A DNA stretch of 64,000 nt from Ulvibacter litoralis (lineage in GTDB: Bacteria > Bacteroidota > Bacteroidia > Flavobacteriales > Flavobacteriaceae). The notes beneath the pieces are model-generated. The model did not search any database. It saw only the letters and a program-made list of their open reading frames with translations, and had not been told where the DNA came from. A program made the position numbers and the translations under genes. Shown piece after piece: positions 53,811-63,157 of this stretch; the first letter of the stretch is position 1; each line of letters begins with the position of its first letter. The stretch covers positions 434,001 through 498,000 of the forward strand of contig NZ_FNBA01000001.1 of the NCBI RefSeq assembly GCF_900102055.1, written 5' to 3'.

Positions 53811-54314
53811 ATGGATACAATTTACATTATTAGTGGACTCCTTTTAATGCTCATCGGAATTGTAGGGAGTATTCTTCCTGTTTTACCAGGCGTACCCATT
53901 AGTTGGTTAGGGTTGTTGGCTCTTTATATGGCCCCATCCATCCCCTTTGATAGCTTTTTTATTACCGTTACAGGAATTGTAGCAATACTGCTTTATATAT
54001 TAGATTACATCATCCCTGCCATTGGCACCAAACGCTTTGGAGGTAGTAAAGCAGGTGTTTGGGGCACCACTATCGGATTAATTGTCGGTATTTTAGCTCC
54101 CATCCCCTTCGGAATCTTAATCGGTCCTTTTTTGGGCGCTTTTATAGGTGAAACAGTATTTAATAAAACAGAAAGCCCACAGGCTTTCAAAGCGGCTGTG
54201 GGCTCTTTTATTGGTTTTTTAAGCTCTACTTTTATAAAGTTTATGGCTACTGCTGTGTATTTAGGCCTTTTTCTTTACAAACTGTTTGTGTATCGTGATG
54301 TCCTTTTTGCGTAA
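53811..54314 (+). CDS. DUF456 domain-containing membrane protein
   Basis: I use the ATG at 53811 (MDTIYIISGLLLMLI), since the GTG start at 53796 adds only five residues. The 167-residue protein has five or so membrane helices and glycine-rich loops (GIVGSILPVLPGVPISW, RFGGSKAGVWGTTIGLIVG), the DUF456 pattern. Function is unknown. It is divergent from the BlaI-type repressor and convergent with the nitroreductase gene. Confidence 0.85.
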   Translation: MDTIYIISGLLLMLIGIVGSILPVLPGVPISWLGLLALYMAPSIPFDSFFITVTGIVAILLYILDYIIPAIGTKRFGGSKAGVWGTTIGLIVGILAPIPFGILIGPFLGAFIGETVFNKTESPQAFKAAVGSFIGFLSSTFIKFMATAVYLGLFLYKLFVYRDVLFA

Positions 54315-54318
54315 AAAA

Positions 54319-54873
54319 TTACATCCACACTGTTTTGGCTTCAATATTAGATTTGCGGTATCCTTCCGACACTTTCTCGTCGTATTTCCCTACATAGAAA
54401 AAGCCTAGACAACGTTCGCCTTCTGCTAGGTTGATAAACTCACCCATATACTTTACAAGTCCTGGAGAACTCCAATAGGCACCTATAGAAAGTGATTCAG
54501 CAACCAACCACATGTTTTGAACCGCCATAGCTGTCGCTGCAATTTCTTCCCATTCTGGAATAGATTCATTCGGATCTCGTTGCATGCAAATAGCGATGAT
54601 GCATCCTGCTTTTACTGGATTCTCTTTTAGTTTGTTGTATTTGAACTCGGAAAATGTTTGTGCCGTTTCTTTAAATTTTTCAGCTAAAAATAGTCCTAGT
54701 GCTGCTTGAGATTCTCCTTGAAACACTTTGAAACGCCACGGTTCAGTCTTTTTATGACTCGGGGCCCAATTAGCTGCTTCTAGTAATTGTTCTATTTCAC
54801 TTTCTAAAATCGGTTCTTGATTGTATTGATCTGGAAAAACAGATCGTCTGTTCTTTATTATTTCTGAAATCAT
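54319..54873 (-). CDS. Nitroreductase family protein
   Basis: The ATG at 54873 (MISEIIKNRRSVFP) is the normal start; the longer frame is unsupported. The 184-residue flavoprotein has RRSVFPD, LEAANWAPSHKKTEPW and IGAYWSSPGLVKYMGE, typical of FMN-binding nitroreductases of the YdjA-like subgroup. It reduces nitro compounds or quinones with NAD(P)H. It is a single gene, convergent with the DUF456 gene. Confidence 0.88.
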   Translation of the reverse strand: MISEIIKNRRSVFPDQYNQEPILESEIEQLLEAANWAPSHKKTEPWRFKVFQGESQAALGLFLAEKFKETAQTFSEFKYNKLKENPVKAGCIIAICMQRDPNESIPEWEEIAATAMAVQNMWLVAESLSIGAYWSSPGLVKYMGEFINLAEGERCLGFFYVGKYDEKVSEGYRKSNIEAKTVWM

Positions 54874-55038
54874 TTCTTTTTTTTGGACCTTAAAGGTACA
54901 AAACAACAAAAAAGAGTTTCCCAAATTTTCTTTAAAGTATGTTTAATTTTTTAAAAGAAAACATAGGTTTTATAATCGCTAAAAGAGGTTCGTTATAAGA
55001 GTAAAAAGACACGAGAAATAAAGGTGGAAAATCTAAAG

Positions 55039-55449
55039 TTAATTTAGAAAAAGTTCCGAAATGTTGTCGGTAATACGCTTCGGTTTCATTGTTTTTTTAT
55101 CCAATAAACACCAAATAGTTTCCGAAGAAACAAGCAAAACATCATCTCTGTAAATAAGTACTTTTCGGGTAGATTTTACGCCTTCATTTTTTTCGACCCA
55201 CGTAGAAATGGTAATGGTATCGCCTTCAAAAGATTGGTGTAGGTAATCAATTTTATGCTGCAGTACCATCCAAATCAATTGTTCTTTCATTTCAGAAGTG
55301 GCAAAGGTATTCCAATGCTTTTCTGAAATCTCTTGAATCCACTTTAAATACACTACATTATTCACGTGATTTAAAAAATCGGTGTCTTCAGCGGTAACTT
55401 GAAACGAATTGCTAAAAACTATTTTGTCGTCTGGAATCGTTACTTTCAT
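55039..55449 (-). CDS. Acyl-CoA thioesterase, hotdog fold (4-hydroxybenzoyl-CoA thioesterase type)
   Basis: The 136-residue protein has the hotdog-fold blocks TAEDTDFLNHVNNVVYLKWIQ (Asp/His-Asn region), QHKIDYLHQSFEGDTI and ISTWVEKNEGVKSTRK, typical of the YbgC-like 4-hydroxybenzoyl-CoA thioesterase group. It hydrolyses short-chain or aromatic acyl-CoA. A close paralogue with two stop codons lies at 61524-61943, indicating duplication. Confidence 0.88.
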   Translation of the reverse strand: MKVTIPDDKIVFSNSFQVTAEDTDFLNHVNNVVYLKWIQEISEKHWNTFATSEMKEQLIWMVLQHKIDYLHQSFEGDTITISTWVEKNEGVKSTRKVLIYRDDVLLVSSETIWCLLDKKTMKPKRITDNISELFLN

Positions 55450-55508
55450 TATTTTCTCTTCGGAAGGTGAGGTATTCAGTACAGACTACTAAATTACAAC
55501 TGATGCCT

Positions 55509-56243
55509 TTATAATCCAAGGCGTTCGAGCACTTCTTTCTTGTAAGTTTCACCTATCGGAATTCTAAAATCTTCAATCACTATTTTCGTTTTCTGAAGGG
55601 ATTTTATATACTTCACATTGACAATAAAAGATCTGTGAACACGTAAAAAAGAAGCTTCTGGTAGTTTGTCCAAAATTTCTTTGAAGCTTAACAAGGTAAG
55701 AATTGGTTTTGTTGAAGTAGTGGTATATATTTTAATATAATCTTTCAACCCTTCCATAAATTTTATATCTTGAATATTAATTTTAATATTCTCATATTCA
55801 GACTTTACAAAAATAAAATCACGTTCAATATCACTTTCTTGTAGTGACGAGGTTTCTTTAACTTCGGATGTGATTGGACTTATTCTTTCCGACTCAAATT
55901 TTTCTTTAGCGCGTGAAATGGCTTTCAGAAATCGATGAAAAGGAATGGGTTTTACTAAATAATCGGTCGCATTTAATTCGAAACCTTCCAATGCATATTC
56001 GGGATAGGCGGTTGTAAATATAAACTGAGGTAAGTTGTCTAATGACTTTACCAGTTCAATTCCTGTAATGTTTGGCATTTCAATATCTAAAAACACTAAA
56101 TCTACTTGATGTTTGTTTAAAATCGTAATCGCAGCCAACGGATTGGTACACTTCCCTACAATCGTTACCCCTTCAACTTTCGTTAGGTACGACTCAACAA
56201 TCTCAATTGCTAAAGGTTCATCATCAATTATGAGACATTTCAT
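55509..56243 (-). CDS. LytTR-family response regulator
   Basis: The 244-residue protein has a receiver (DDEP, LVFLDIEMPNITGIEL with the phospho-Asp, then the Lys in LVKPIPF) and a LytTR DNA-binding domain (about 145-244; FMEGLKDYIKIY, SFLRVHRSFIVNVKYI). Its start is immediately after the stop of the partner sensor kinase gene, so the two form a LytS/LytR-type two-component pair. It is followed by the thioesterase gene. Confidence 0.9.
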   Translation of the reverse strand: MKCLIIDDEPLAIEIVESYLTKVEGVTIVGKCTNPLAAITILNKHQVDLVFLDIEMPNITGIELVKSLDNLPQFIFTTAYPEYALEGFELNATDYLVKPIPFHRFLKAISRAKEKFESERISPITSEVKETSSLQESDIERDFIFVKSEYENIKINIQDIKFMEGLKDYIKIYTTTSTKPILTLLSFKEILDKLPEASFLRVHRSFIVNVKYIKSLQKTKIVIEDFRIPIGETYKKEVLERLGL

Positions 56244-57275
56244 TTACTGTAGTGTTAAATTAAGGTCTACGATATATTTTCCTTCTTTTTCTGAAACTTC
56301 TAAGGTATGCATCCCTGGATATAGCATTTCTAAACGCTCTCTTGTGTTTACAAGTCCAATTCCAGAATTTTCAGTATCGGCTTTTCTATTTCCAATTAAA
56401 TTGACGCACGTAAACGACAAATTGTTCTCTGACACTGTGATTACAATCTTAATTTCAGTATTTCCTTGATAGTCTGTACCGTACTTAAACGCATTTTCAA
56501 TAAACGAAATTAAAAGCAAAGGACGCACTTTTTGAGCACCAACATTTCCTCTAATATTAATGGTTACATTTTCTGCATACGCCAATCGCAACCGTTGAAG
56601 CTTAATATAGTTACTAATATAGTCTAATTCTTCCTGTAATGGAACGTATTCGTTATTGGCGCGATACAACATATAGCGCATTAATTCTGAAAGTGTAATG
56701 ACTGCTTCAGGAGCGTTGCTTGCCTTTTTAGTCGTTAAAGAATAAATGGTATTTAACGAATTAAACAGAAAGTGTGGATTGATTTGATTTTTTAAAAACT
56801 GAAGCTGCGTTGTGGTTCGAACAGATTCTATCTCTTTTTTTCGCGTTTCATTTTTGTTCCACTCCATATACATTCGTATAATGGTACCAATCAATATAAA
56901 AGAGACATTTAACGCGACTGGAATTCCTCTCCAAGAAGAAAATCTTGGGGGTTTTCTATCGCCGTTAAACGGTTTGAGATGTTGTTCAAATGGTTCGAAC
57001 ACCTCTCTATAGTATTGGAAAAAAACATATGAGATTATTAATATGAGTCCGATACTAACTAAATAAAGGGCTGTCTTTTTTTGAAGTAATAATTTTGGAA
57101 CTAGAATAAGAAAGTTGATGTAAAAGAACAAAACATCTACGCCAAGTCTAACCCAATAAAAAAGTGGAACACTTCCTCTTTCAGAATACATCTGGAAAGA
57201 AGTAACAAACAAAAGTACACTCCAACATAAAATATGGATGATGATTTGTTTATTTCTTGTAAAAAAGGAGGACAT
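56244..57275 (-). CDS. LytS/YehU-type sensor histidine kinase
   Basis: This 343-residue membrane kinase has four N-terminal helices (about 10-30, 40-60, 68-90, 115-138) and then the His_kinase domain with FLKNQINPHFLFNSLNTIYSL, whose His is phosphorylated, and GIGLVNTRERLEMLY as the G box. It starts 18 bp after the DUF4907 gene and abuts the regulator gene, giving an operon that may sense the neighbouring surface proteins. Confidence 0.9.
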   Translation of the reverse strand: MSSFFTRNKQIIIHILCWSVLLFVTSFQMYSERGSVPLFYWVRLGVDVLFFYINFLILVPKLLLQKKTALYLVSIGLILIISYVFFQYYREVFEPFEQHLKPFNGDRKPPRFSSWRGIPVALNVSFILIGTIIRMYMEWNKNETRKKEIESVRTTTQLQFLKNQINPHFLFNSLNTIYSLTTKKASNAPEAVITLSELMRYMLYRANNEYVPLQEELDYISNYIKLQRLRLAYAENVTINIRGNVGAQKVRPLLLISFIENAFKYGTDYQGNTEIKIVITVSENNLSFTCVNLIGNRKADTENSGIGLVNTRERLEMLYPGMHTLEVSEKEGKYIVDLNLTLQ

Positions 57276-57293
57276 GGAGAGTTGGGGCTATAA

Positions 57294-57614
57294 TTAATTA
57301 CAAAGAAAGGAAATATTATTCTCTTTCAATTCAGAAAGGGTTATGCTTGGGTTTTCTTTTTTTTCAATTTTACGTTTTATAAGAGTTCCTATGGTTTGGG
57401 CGTCTTCAAACGTGCAAAATGCTTTCTGTTCTTGAATTGCAGGAATAAAATCTTGTTTAATCACTGTTTTGTTTTTAACCGATACCGAATACCCATAGCC
57501 GTCACCCACAGGATGCACCGCTACATTGACTTCCGAAGGAATTAAAAAATAGAACAATAACGAAATTGTGGCTACTAAAAGGAAAGAATGAAAACAAAAT
57601 TTAATTAACTTCAT
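57294..57614 (-). CDS. DUF4907 domain-containing exported protein
   Basis: The 106-residue product has an N-terminal membrane/signal helix (about 8-25). The body, with GYGYSVSVKNKTVIKQDFIPAI and AFCTFEDAQTIGTLIKRKI, matches DUF4907. In Bacteroidota this family commonly lies beside kelch and DUF4270 genes. It precedes the LytS kinase gene by 18 bp and follows the kelch gene by 116 bp. Confidence 0.83.
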   Translation of the reverse strand: MKLIKFCFHSFLLVATISLLFYFLIPSEVNVAVHPVGDGYGYSVSVKNKTVIKQDFIPAIQEQKAFCTFEDAQTIGTLIKRKIEKKENPSITLSELKENNISFLCN

Positions 57615-57730
57615 TAGGTGTGTCGTATTTTTTTAAACAAAAAGACCAAAGAAACCTATCTGTATTACCATCTTTATTAAAATACATCTAGGAGACTTTG
57701 GCTTACAAAGGGAGTTACAAAACAAAAAAA

Positions 57731-58732
57731 TTAATCATCCTCATTGAGTTCTTCTTGCGGAAAAAATTCATAGGTATCGTCTAAATAAAGACTTCCCGAC
57801 CTTCCTAACAAAACAAAAGCCTTGTTATTAGTACTTGTAAAACTGATTGCATCTTGTCTCGCGGTAGCTTCTAACGCGGTTAATTCTTCCCACGTATCGC
57901 TTACCGAATTATACTGCCAGGTACTTCCTAAAACGCCACCGCTATATCCGCAGGAAACATATCCAAGACCATTCAACGAAAAACCTAATGCATTAGAACG
58001 TGTTATGTAATAGTCTTCATCGTAGTCTAAGTCATTTTTCTTTTCCCATTCTCCAGTAGCAGGTGTAAATTCCCAAACATCGTCTACATACAATCCGTTG
58101 TTTACACCCGTTACTAAATACACTTTATCGCTAATGGTAAAGGTTGTTGCGTAACGTCTTTTAGAACCTCCATACCCAAAAACTTCTGTCCATTCGTCTG
58201 TGGTTGGACTGTATTCCCAAAAATCCTTACGATCATTGTCGCCATCAAAACCAGTACCTATATAGCCTTTTTCACCAACAGCAAATGCTACAGAACCTCT
58301 TCTGTTTCCGCCGCTAAAATCTGCTTTTTGCGTCCAACTATTACTACTTGGACTATACGCCCAAAAATCATTTAACTCTGAAGCCGCTTCGGCATCGTAT
58401 CCTGTTCCTATATATCCTGTATTAGAAACAGAAAATCCAACCGCAGAACTACGTGCAATTCCGGGGAAATCTGCTTTCTGAACCCAAAAATCACCATCAA
58501 TATCATACGCCCAAAAATCGGTAAGATAATCGTCTCCATCATATCCTGTTCCTACATATCCTATGTTATCAATGACAAAACTTGCAGCACTACTTCTTGG
58601 AGCACCATCAAAAATGGATCGTGAGGTCCAGTTTCCAATATCTGTATCGTCATCGTCTGAGGAACAACTTTGTGTAACAAGAGCAAGTGTCATTGCTGTT
58701 ACTACCATTAAATAATTTACGCTTCTATTCAT
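57731..58732 (-). CDS. Kelch-repeat lipoprotein
   Basis: The 333-residue product has a lipoprotein signal (TLALVTQSC, Cys23). The rest is six or so kelch units (AVGFSVSNTGYIGTGYD, then FWAYSPSSNSWTQKADF and related), which fold as a beta-propeller. It is a surface-exposed binding protein; the ligand is unknown. It is divergent from the DUF4270 gene and precedes DUF4907. Confidence 0.88.
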   Translation of the reverse strand: MNRSVNYLMVVTAMTLALVTQSCSSDDDDTDIGNWTSRSIFDGAPRSSAASFVIDNIGYVGTGYDGDDYLTDFWAYDIDGDFWVQKADFPGIARSSAVGFSVSNTGYIGTGYDAEAASELNDFWAYSPSSNSWTQKADFSGGNRRGSVAFAVGEKGYIGTGFDGDNDRKDFWEYSPTTDEWTEVFGYGGSKRRYATTFTISDKVYLVTGVNNGLYVDDVWEFTPATGEWEKKNDLDYDEDYYITRSNALGFSLNGLGYVSCGYSGGVLGSTWQYNSVSDTWEELTALEATARQDAISFTSTNNKAFVLLGRSGSLYLDDTYEFFPQEELNEDD

Positions 58733-58993
58733 TTTACAATTTATTTTTTCAAAACTCTTTTGTGATGATCACTTTTCGCAAAACCACAAGGCAAACATAC
58801 CTCGTTAGATGGCTGAAAAAAAAAGAAATGGACAGAGTGGCAAAATGTATCTACCAACACTTAGATTGTGCTGATTACTTGTATAACACGCTGTTTTTAG
58901 ACACTTCTGAAGCGTTTGACGATACAATTTGGGCATTGGTATATAATATTTTAAACACGACTCCTCTTCGAGTAGGTTTGCTCAAAAAAGCGA

Positions 58994-60283
58994 ATGAAAT
59001 ACCTATTGTGCATTCCGATACTACTTACCATTATTGCTTGTAGCAATGACGGAACTTCAGAAATTGGTAACGATTGGATAGACAGTGAAACCACTTTCTT
59101 ATCAATAGACACCTTAACCGTAAGAGCAGCGACACTAAAGTTTGATTCTATGGTTGTTTCTGGAGAACGACTTTTAATTGGCTCGTATGCAGACCCTGTT
59201 TTTGGACGCACGAATAGTGAATCTTACTTTCAGTTAGAATCCCCTGGGTATGATATCGACAATGAAGCCATTTTCGATTCTATTGCCTTAATTTTAAAGT
59301 ACGACAACTACTATTATAACGATACCATTTCACGTCAAAAATTCGATGTGTTTGAAGTGGTAGACAATATAAAACCGAGTAGTGATGATTACTTTTACAA
59401 CACAACTACATTTAATTATAACACTTCAAGAATTGGGACTAAAATTTTTGACGCAAGACCTAAAGGAGCCGATTCACTTCATATTTCGATAGATGCTGCC
59501 TTTGGCAACGAGCTTTTTTCAAAAATACAAGACAATGACATTACGAATATTGATGAGTTTTTAAATGAGTATCGAGGATTGCTTGTACAACCAGACACTA
59601 TAAACAATACAGCAGTCTTAGGATTTAGTAACGACAGTTATCTGCGAATTTATTACACCATTGAAGACGAAGAAGGAAACCTTGAAGAAACGTGGGATTT
59701 TCCAATAAGTAGCACCAATTCTTCCAATCATATTTCTAGTTCGCATGAAGGCACTGTATTAGAGAGCTTAACCGATCAGGAAATGATTCTTCCAAGTTCC
59801 GAAACTTCAAACACCGCTTTTATGCAATCGGGCGTGGGAGTGCTCACTAGAATTGAATTTCCGTATGTAAAATCACTTTACACTATTACTGGAACAGGAT
59901 CTATTGTAGAGGCAAGCCTCAACATATCCATTAAGAAAAACGCTTCCACAATAAACCTGCACACTAAAGACTCATTGGCTTTATACATCATGGACGCCAA
60001 CTCTGACGTCGTTTCTGATTTGTTAGATTATTCTGGATCTGCTGTGTATGGAACCATTACTGAAGAAAATTCAGAATTCAACATTACCCGATATAGCATT
60101 CCTATAAAAACCTTTTTAGACACAAAACTTAGTGAAACCACAAACAACGATAATTTGTACCTCGCTATTTATGCTCAAGATTATTACAATTCTGTAGACA
60201 GATATATTTTATATGGAGAAAATAATTCGGACCAAAACAAATTAAAATTAGAACTCACATACGCCATTTATAATGACAATTAA
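58994..60283 (+). CDS. DUF4270 family lipoprotein
   Basis: The 429-residue product has a lipoprotein signal (CIPILLTIIAC, Cys16) and then DWIDSETTFLSIDTLTVR and GSYADPVFGRTNSESYFQL, the DUF4270 pattern. The body is beta-rich. The function is unknown; the family occurs with kelch/DUF4907 proteins. It overlaps the following outer-membrane gene by 11 bp. The 261 bp upstream hold no convincing gene. Confidence 0.85.
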   Translation: MKYLLCIPILLTIIACSNDGTSEIGNDWIDSETTFLSIDTLTVRAATLKFDSMVVSGERLLIGSYADPVFGRTNSESYFQLESPGYDIDNEAIFDSIALILKYDNYYYNDTISRQKFDVFEVVDNIKPSSDDYFYNTTTFNYNTSRIGTKIFDARPKGADSLHISIDAAFGNELFSKIQDNDITNIDEFLNEYRGLLVQPDTINNTAVLGFSNDSYLRIYYTIEDEEGNLEETWDFPISSTNSSNHISSSHEGTVLESLTDQEMILPSSETSNTAFMQSGVGVLTRIEFPYVKSLYTITGTGSIVEASLNISIKKNASTINLHTKDSLALYIMDANSDVVSDLLDYSGSAVYGTITEENSEFNITRYSIPIKTFLDTKLSETTNNDNLYLAIYAQDYYNSVDRYILYGENNSDQNKLKLELTYAIYNDN

Positions 60284-61514
60284 AGTAACATCCCTTTCCC
60301 TACTCTTTTTTATAAGTGTTAGTGCCTTTTCACAAACAAACGACTTGTCTAGTTCGCCATATTCATTATATGGATTAGGATTAAGAAATAATTTAAATAC
60401 GGGGGAAGCAAATACCTTAGGAAAAACTGGAATTGCATCACATAGCACAAGTAGTATCAACGGTTTAAATCCAGCTTCTTTTGCTTCCTTTCACTCTAAC
60501 AGCTTTCTGTATGACATCGGTGTTAAAGTGCAACAAGAAACCTTAGTAGAAGGCGGTGTAGATGAAAGTAGAACCAATGCAAATTTTTCAAGCCTTGCGT
60601 TTGCCTTTCCTGTTTCTAGTAAATTTGGGGTTGGATTAACATTACTTCCTTTTACCAATGTTGGATATTTCGTTTCAGGAGTTCCGAATGAAATTGAAGG
60701 ATCTAACGAACAGTTCAATTCAGATATCTATGGTTCTGGCGGACTTAACGATATTAAAATAAATGCAGGGTATAAAGTAACAGATAAATTAAGCGTTGGG
60801 GTAAGCGGGTCGTATCTCTTCGGAAAGATTGAAGAAAACGAAACAAATTATTTTCAAGACAATGTTCTTTACGTGAATGAAGAAAATTTTTACAGTGGTT
60901 TTCAACTTAAAACAGGCTTGCAATATACCTTTAATTCGAACTTTTCTTTTGGAGCGGTAGCAAGCTTACCAACTAGCCTTAAAGGAGACCAAGAAAACAC
61001 TGTGACCTTATCGGTTGCTGATGCTGTTGGAACGGTTGAAGAATCACAAAAAGACTTGGATGCCTTTAAACTTCCCTTAGAGATTGGTCTTGGAGTGGAA
61101 ACCAAATTAAAAGAGAATCTCTCCTTCAACATCGATTATACAAGACGTTTTTGGAGCGCCACCAACCAAACAGATCAGAGTGGAACGTTTGTAAATCAGG
61201 ATATCATTGGTTTGGGAACGAAGTATATTCCAAATAAAAACAGTACCAATTATTGGGATCGAATGAACTACAGAGCAGGATTAAATTTTGACAGCGGAAG
61301 TATCGAAATAAACAATACCAGAGTTAGTAATTACGAAGCTACAATTGGATTAGGAATCCCTTTCAGCAAGAAAAACAACTCCATGCTTAACGTAGGGTAC
61401 TCGTATGGAGTACAAGGGCGTGTCGCTAATAATCTTATTCAGGAAAACTACCACCTTCTTACGCTCAACCTAAGTTTGGAAAACATCTGGTTTGTAAAAC
61501 GATATATTGATTAA
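60273..61514 (+). CDS. Outer membrane protein, OmpP1/FadL-like or PorV-like
   Basis: The 413-residue product has a signal peptide (LSLLFFISVSAFSQ) and long beta-strand repeats (GVGLTLLPFTNVGYFVSGV, LPLEIGLGVETKLKENLSFNIDYTRRFW), ending in NIWFVKRYID. The strand pattern resembles the 14-strand FadL/OmpP1 and PorV-type barrels. It is translated together with the DUF4270 lipoprotein (11-bp overlap). Confidence 0.76.
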   Translation: MTIKVTSLSLLFFISVSAFSQTNDLSSSPYSLYGLGLRNNLNTGEANTLGKTGIASHSTSSINGLNPASFASFHSNSFLYDIGVKVQQETLVEGGVDESRTNANFSSLAFAFPVSSKFGVGLTLLPFTNVGYFVSGVPNEIEGSNEQFNSDIYGSGGLNDIKINAGYKVTDKLSVGVSGSYLFGKIEENETNYFQDNVLYVNEENFYSGFQLKTGLQYTFNSNFSFGAVASLPTSLKGDQENTVTLSVADAVGTVEESQKDLDAFKLPLEIGLGVETKLKENLSFNIDYTRRFWSATNQTDQSGTFVNQDIIGLGTKYIPNKNSTNYWDRMNYRAGLNFDSGSIEINNTRVSNYEATIGLGIPFSKKNNSMLNVGYSYGVQGRVANNLIQENYHLLTLNLSLENIWFVKRYID

Positions 61515-61523
61515 AGAAAAAAA

Positions 61524-61943
61524 TTAAACACTAGGCATTATAAATAGTTTTTTAATGGCATCGGAAATTCGTTTAGGACGGAGTCAATTTTTATCCAACA
61601 AACACCATAGTGTTTCTGAAGCAACAAGCAACGTATCGTCTTTATAAATCTGAACCTTTCGAATCGATTTTACACCTTCATTTTTATCAACCCACGTATA
61701 AACTGTAACTTCATCACCTGCAAATGCTTAGTGTTTAAAATCAATTTTATGCTGCAGCACCATCCAAATAAAACTATTTCTCATCTCAAGAGGAGCTGTG
61801 GTAATCCAATGTTGTTCTGAGATATCCTGAATCCACTGCAAATACACAATATTATTAACGTGCTGTAAATCGTCAGTATGTTCTTTCGTGACCTGATAGG
61901 AATGACTAAATAAGATTTTATCGTCTAGAAGGGCTGTTTTCAT
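61524..61943 (-). pseudogene. Thioesterase pseudogene, paralogue of 55039-55449
   Basis: The frame starts MKTALLDDKILFSHSYQV and runs parallel to the intact thioesterase, but has a TAA after QHKIDFKH and a TGA after CLLDKN. Between them the frame reads AFAGDEVTVYTWVDKNEGVK, and after the second stop it reads LRPKRISDAIKKLF and a normal stop at 61524. So 139 codons remain in one frame with two nonsense changes and no frameshift. The lost Gln codon and a Lys/Thr-like codon are the positions hit. It is convergent with the outer-membrane gene. Confidence 0.85.
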
Positions 61944-61997
61944 TGTTTTTCTTTGGAATTAAAAAGTGATGTAAGGTAGGTAAGAAAGGCCCTAAAA

Positions 61998-62027
61998 CAA
62001 AAAAAGCCCATCCATTTGGATAAGCTC
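61998..62027 (-). terminator. Terminator left of the BREX island
   Basis: An imperfect hairpin with ATCC/GGAT arms around ATTT lies inside AAAAAAGCCC...AGCT and is followed on the minus strand by at least seven T residues. It would end transcripts coming from the tRNA fragment side. A second hairpin, TCCCCAC-TTTC-GTGGGGA, is at about 62142-62159. The rest of 61944-62162 holds no gene. Confidence 0.6.
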
Positions 62028-62162
62028 TTCATCGGTTTACTACATAAACCCTCCGCCACATTTAAGACGGACAACACAACGCGTTTGCGCTCCCTTGCAG
62101 AAGGGAACCTCCTCATATAACCTGAGAAGTATTTCAAAATATCCCCACTTTCGTGGGGACGT

Positions 62163-62190
62163 TGGCGGTCTGGACGAGACTCGAACTCGC
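62163..62190 (-). repeat. tRNA-Asp 3' fragment, probable attachment site of the BREX island
   Basis: The minus strand reads GCGAG-TTCGAGT-CTCGT and then CCAGACC-G-CCA. This is an intact T arm, acceptor 3' strand, discriminator base and CCA, but no anticodon arm or 5' half follows. The T arm and acceptor are those of a bacterial tRNA-Asp (5' end expected GGTCTGG). Such 28-nt tRNA 3' copies mark one end of integrated islands, and the BREX genes start 190 bp to the right. The complete tRNA should be at the far end of the island. Confidence 0.72.
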
Positions 62191-62262
62191 GCATTTAACT
62201 AACTAACAATTAATCACTTATACTATATAAATTAATTAAGTGTGCCGAATTGTATTCCTTTG

Positions 62263-62288
62263 AGGTAATTTTCTATACTAAGTTACCT
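62263..62288. promoter_or_regulatory. Inverted repeat upstream of brxA
   Basis: AGGTAA at 62263-62268 is repeated in inverse as TTACCT at 62283-62288 with a 14-nt spacer, about 95 bp before the brxA start. It is a candidate operator or part of the BREX promoter. No regulator gene is seen next to it in the window. Confidence 0.35.
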
Positions 62289-62380
62289 AAATTGTTTAAT
62301 TTTAAAATCTCCCCTTTGATTAATTTCAAATACAGTTTTTTTTAATGAAATTGCAGGCTAAACTTATTTCTAGCTAGCAC

Positions 62381-63157
62381 ATGAATTATAATACAGATAT
62401 AAACATCCTTGGTGGCATCCCTAACTATCAATTATTGTATATAGGCTTACCTCTTTTGATAAGTAATGAAGCTAGCTTAAAACAGGTGTTAGTCAGTAAG
62501 AATGAATATAATTTTAGAACAGAAAGATCCCGCCAAAGATTTTTAACACTTTTAAAGTCTGCTCTAATTTCTGATAATGAAAAAATAAATATGCTTGCAT
62601 CTAATCTATTTCAATTTCTAAAAGATGACGAACCTTCTCAGGCTTTATTATTCTTTTGGTTGTTTAGTTTAAATAACAAATTGTTCTATGAGCTAAATCG
62701 TGATGTATATCTAAAGTTTTATTTCCAAGGTAGAATGGAATTTCCCAAAGAAGATGTTATTGCATACCTCAAGGATTTAATTTCAAGAACTCCCGAATTG
62801 AAAGGAAGGTGGTCTGACAATACAATAGATACTATTGCTTACAAATATCTCTCTGTACTCAAAAAGCTTCATCTACTCAAAGGATCTAGAAAGAAGACTT
62901 TTGAACTTGTTAATGTAAATGACAAAATGCTTGCAGTCTATTTAAATCTATATAGCTATTTAAAGAATACAAAGTCTAACTTTTTGGATGATGAATTTTC
63001 TAGTTTCTCATTTACGCCAAAAGAAAATTTAGTTGAGCGGATAAAAAGAGTAGCAAAAAAGGATTGGATTATAATGAATTTTGCTGGCAGCAACTTGAAG
63101 ATTGAAAACGCCTATGAACCTAATGATATAATAAATGGCATATTTGGAAGATCATAA
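62381..63157 (+). CDS. brxA: BREX system protein BrxA (DUF1819 family)
   Basis: The 258-residue protein is soluble and helix-rich. Its character and position fit BrxA, a DUF1819 winged-helix DNA-binding protein: MNYNTDINILGGIPNYQLLY near the start, ERSRQRFLTLLKSALI, ISRTPELKGRWSDNTIDTIA and KKLHLLKGSRKKTF. It is the first gene of a type 1-like BREX cluster in the order brxA-brxB-brxC, and it overlaps brxB by 23 bp. BREX blocks phage replication using methylation to mark self DNA. It starts 190 bp right of the tRNA fragment. Confidence 0.85.
   Translation: MNYNTDINILGGIPNYQLLYIGLPLLISNEASLKQVLVSKNEYNFRTERSRQRFLTLLKSALISDNEKINMLASNLFQFLKDDEPSQALLFFWLFSLNNKLFYELNRDVYLKFYFQGRMEFPKEDVIAYLKDLISRTPELKGRWSDNTIDTIAYKYLSVLKKLHLLKGSRKKTFELVNVNDKMLAVYLNLYSYLKNTKSNFLDDEFSSFSFTPKENLVERIKRVAKKDWIIMNFAGSNLKIENAYEPNDIINGIFGRS

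Noticed and set aside
58687-59043. 118-codon ORF on the plus strand before DUF4270
   Set aside because: It overlaps the kelch gene start and the DUF4270 start in another frame and lacks any recognisable domain; treated as chance.
61940-62194. 84-codon ORF on the minus strand
   Set aside because: It reads through the tRNA-Asp 3' fragment and two hairpins and has no sensible protein character.
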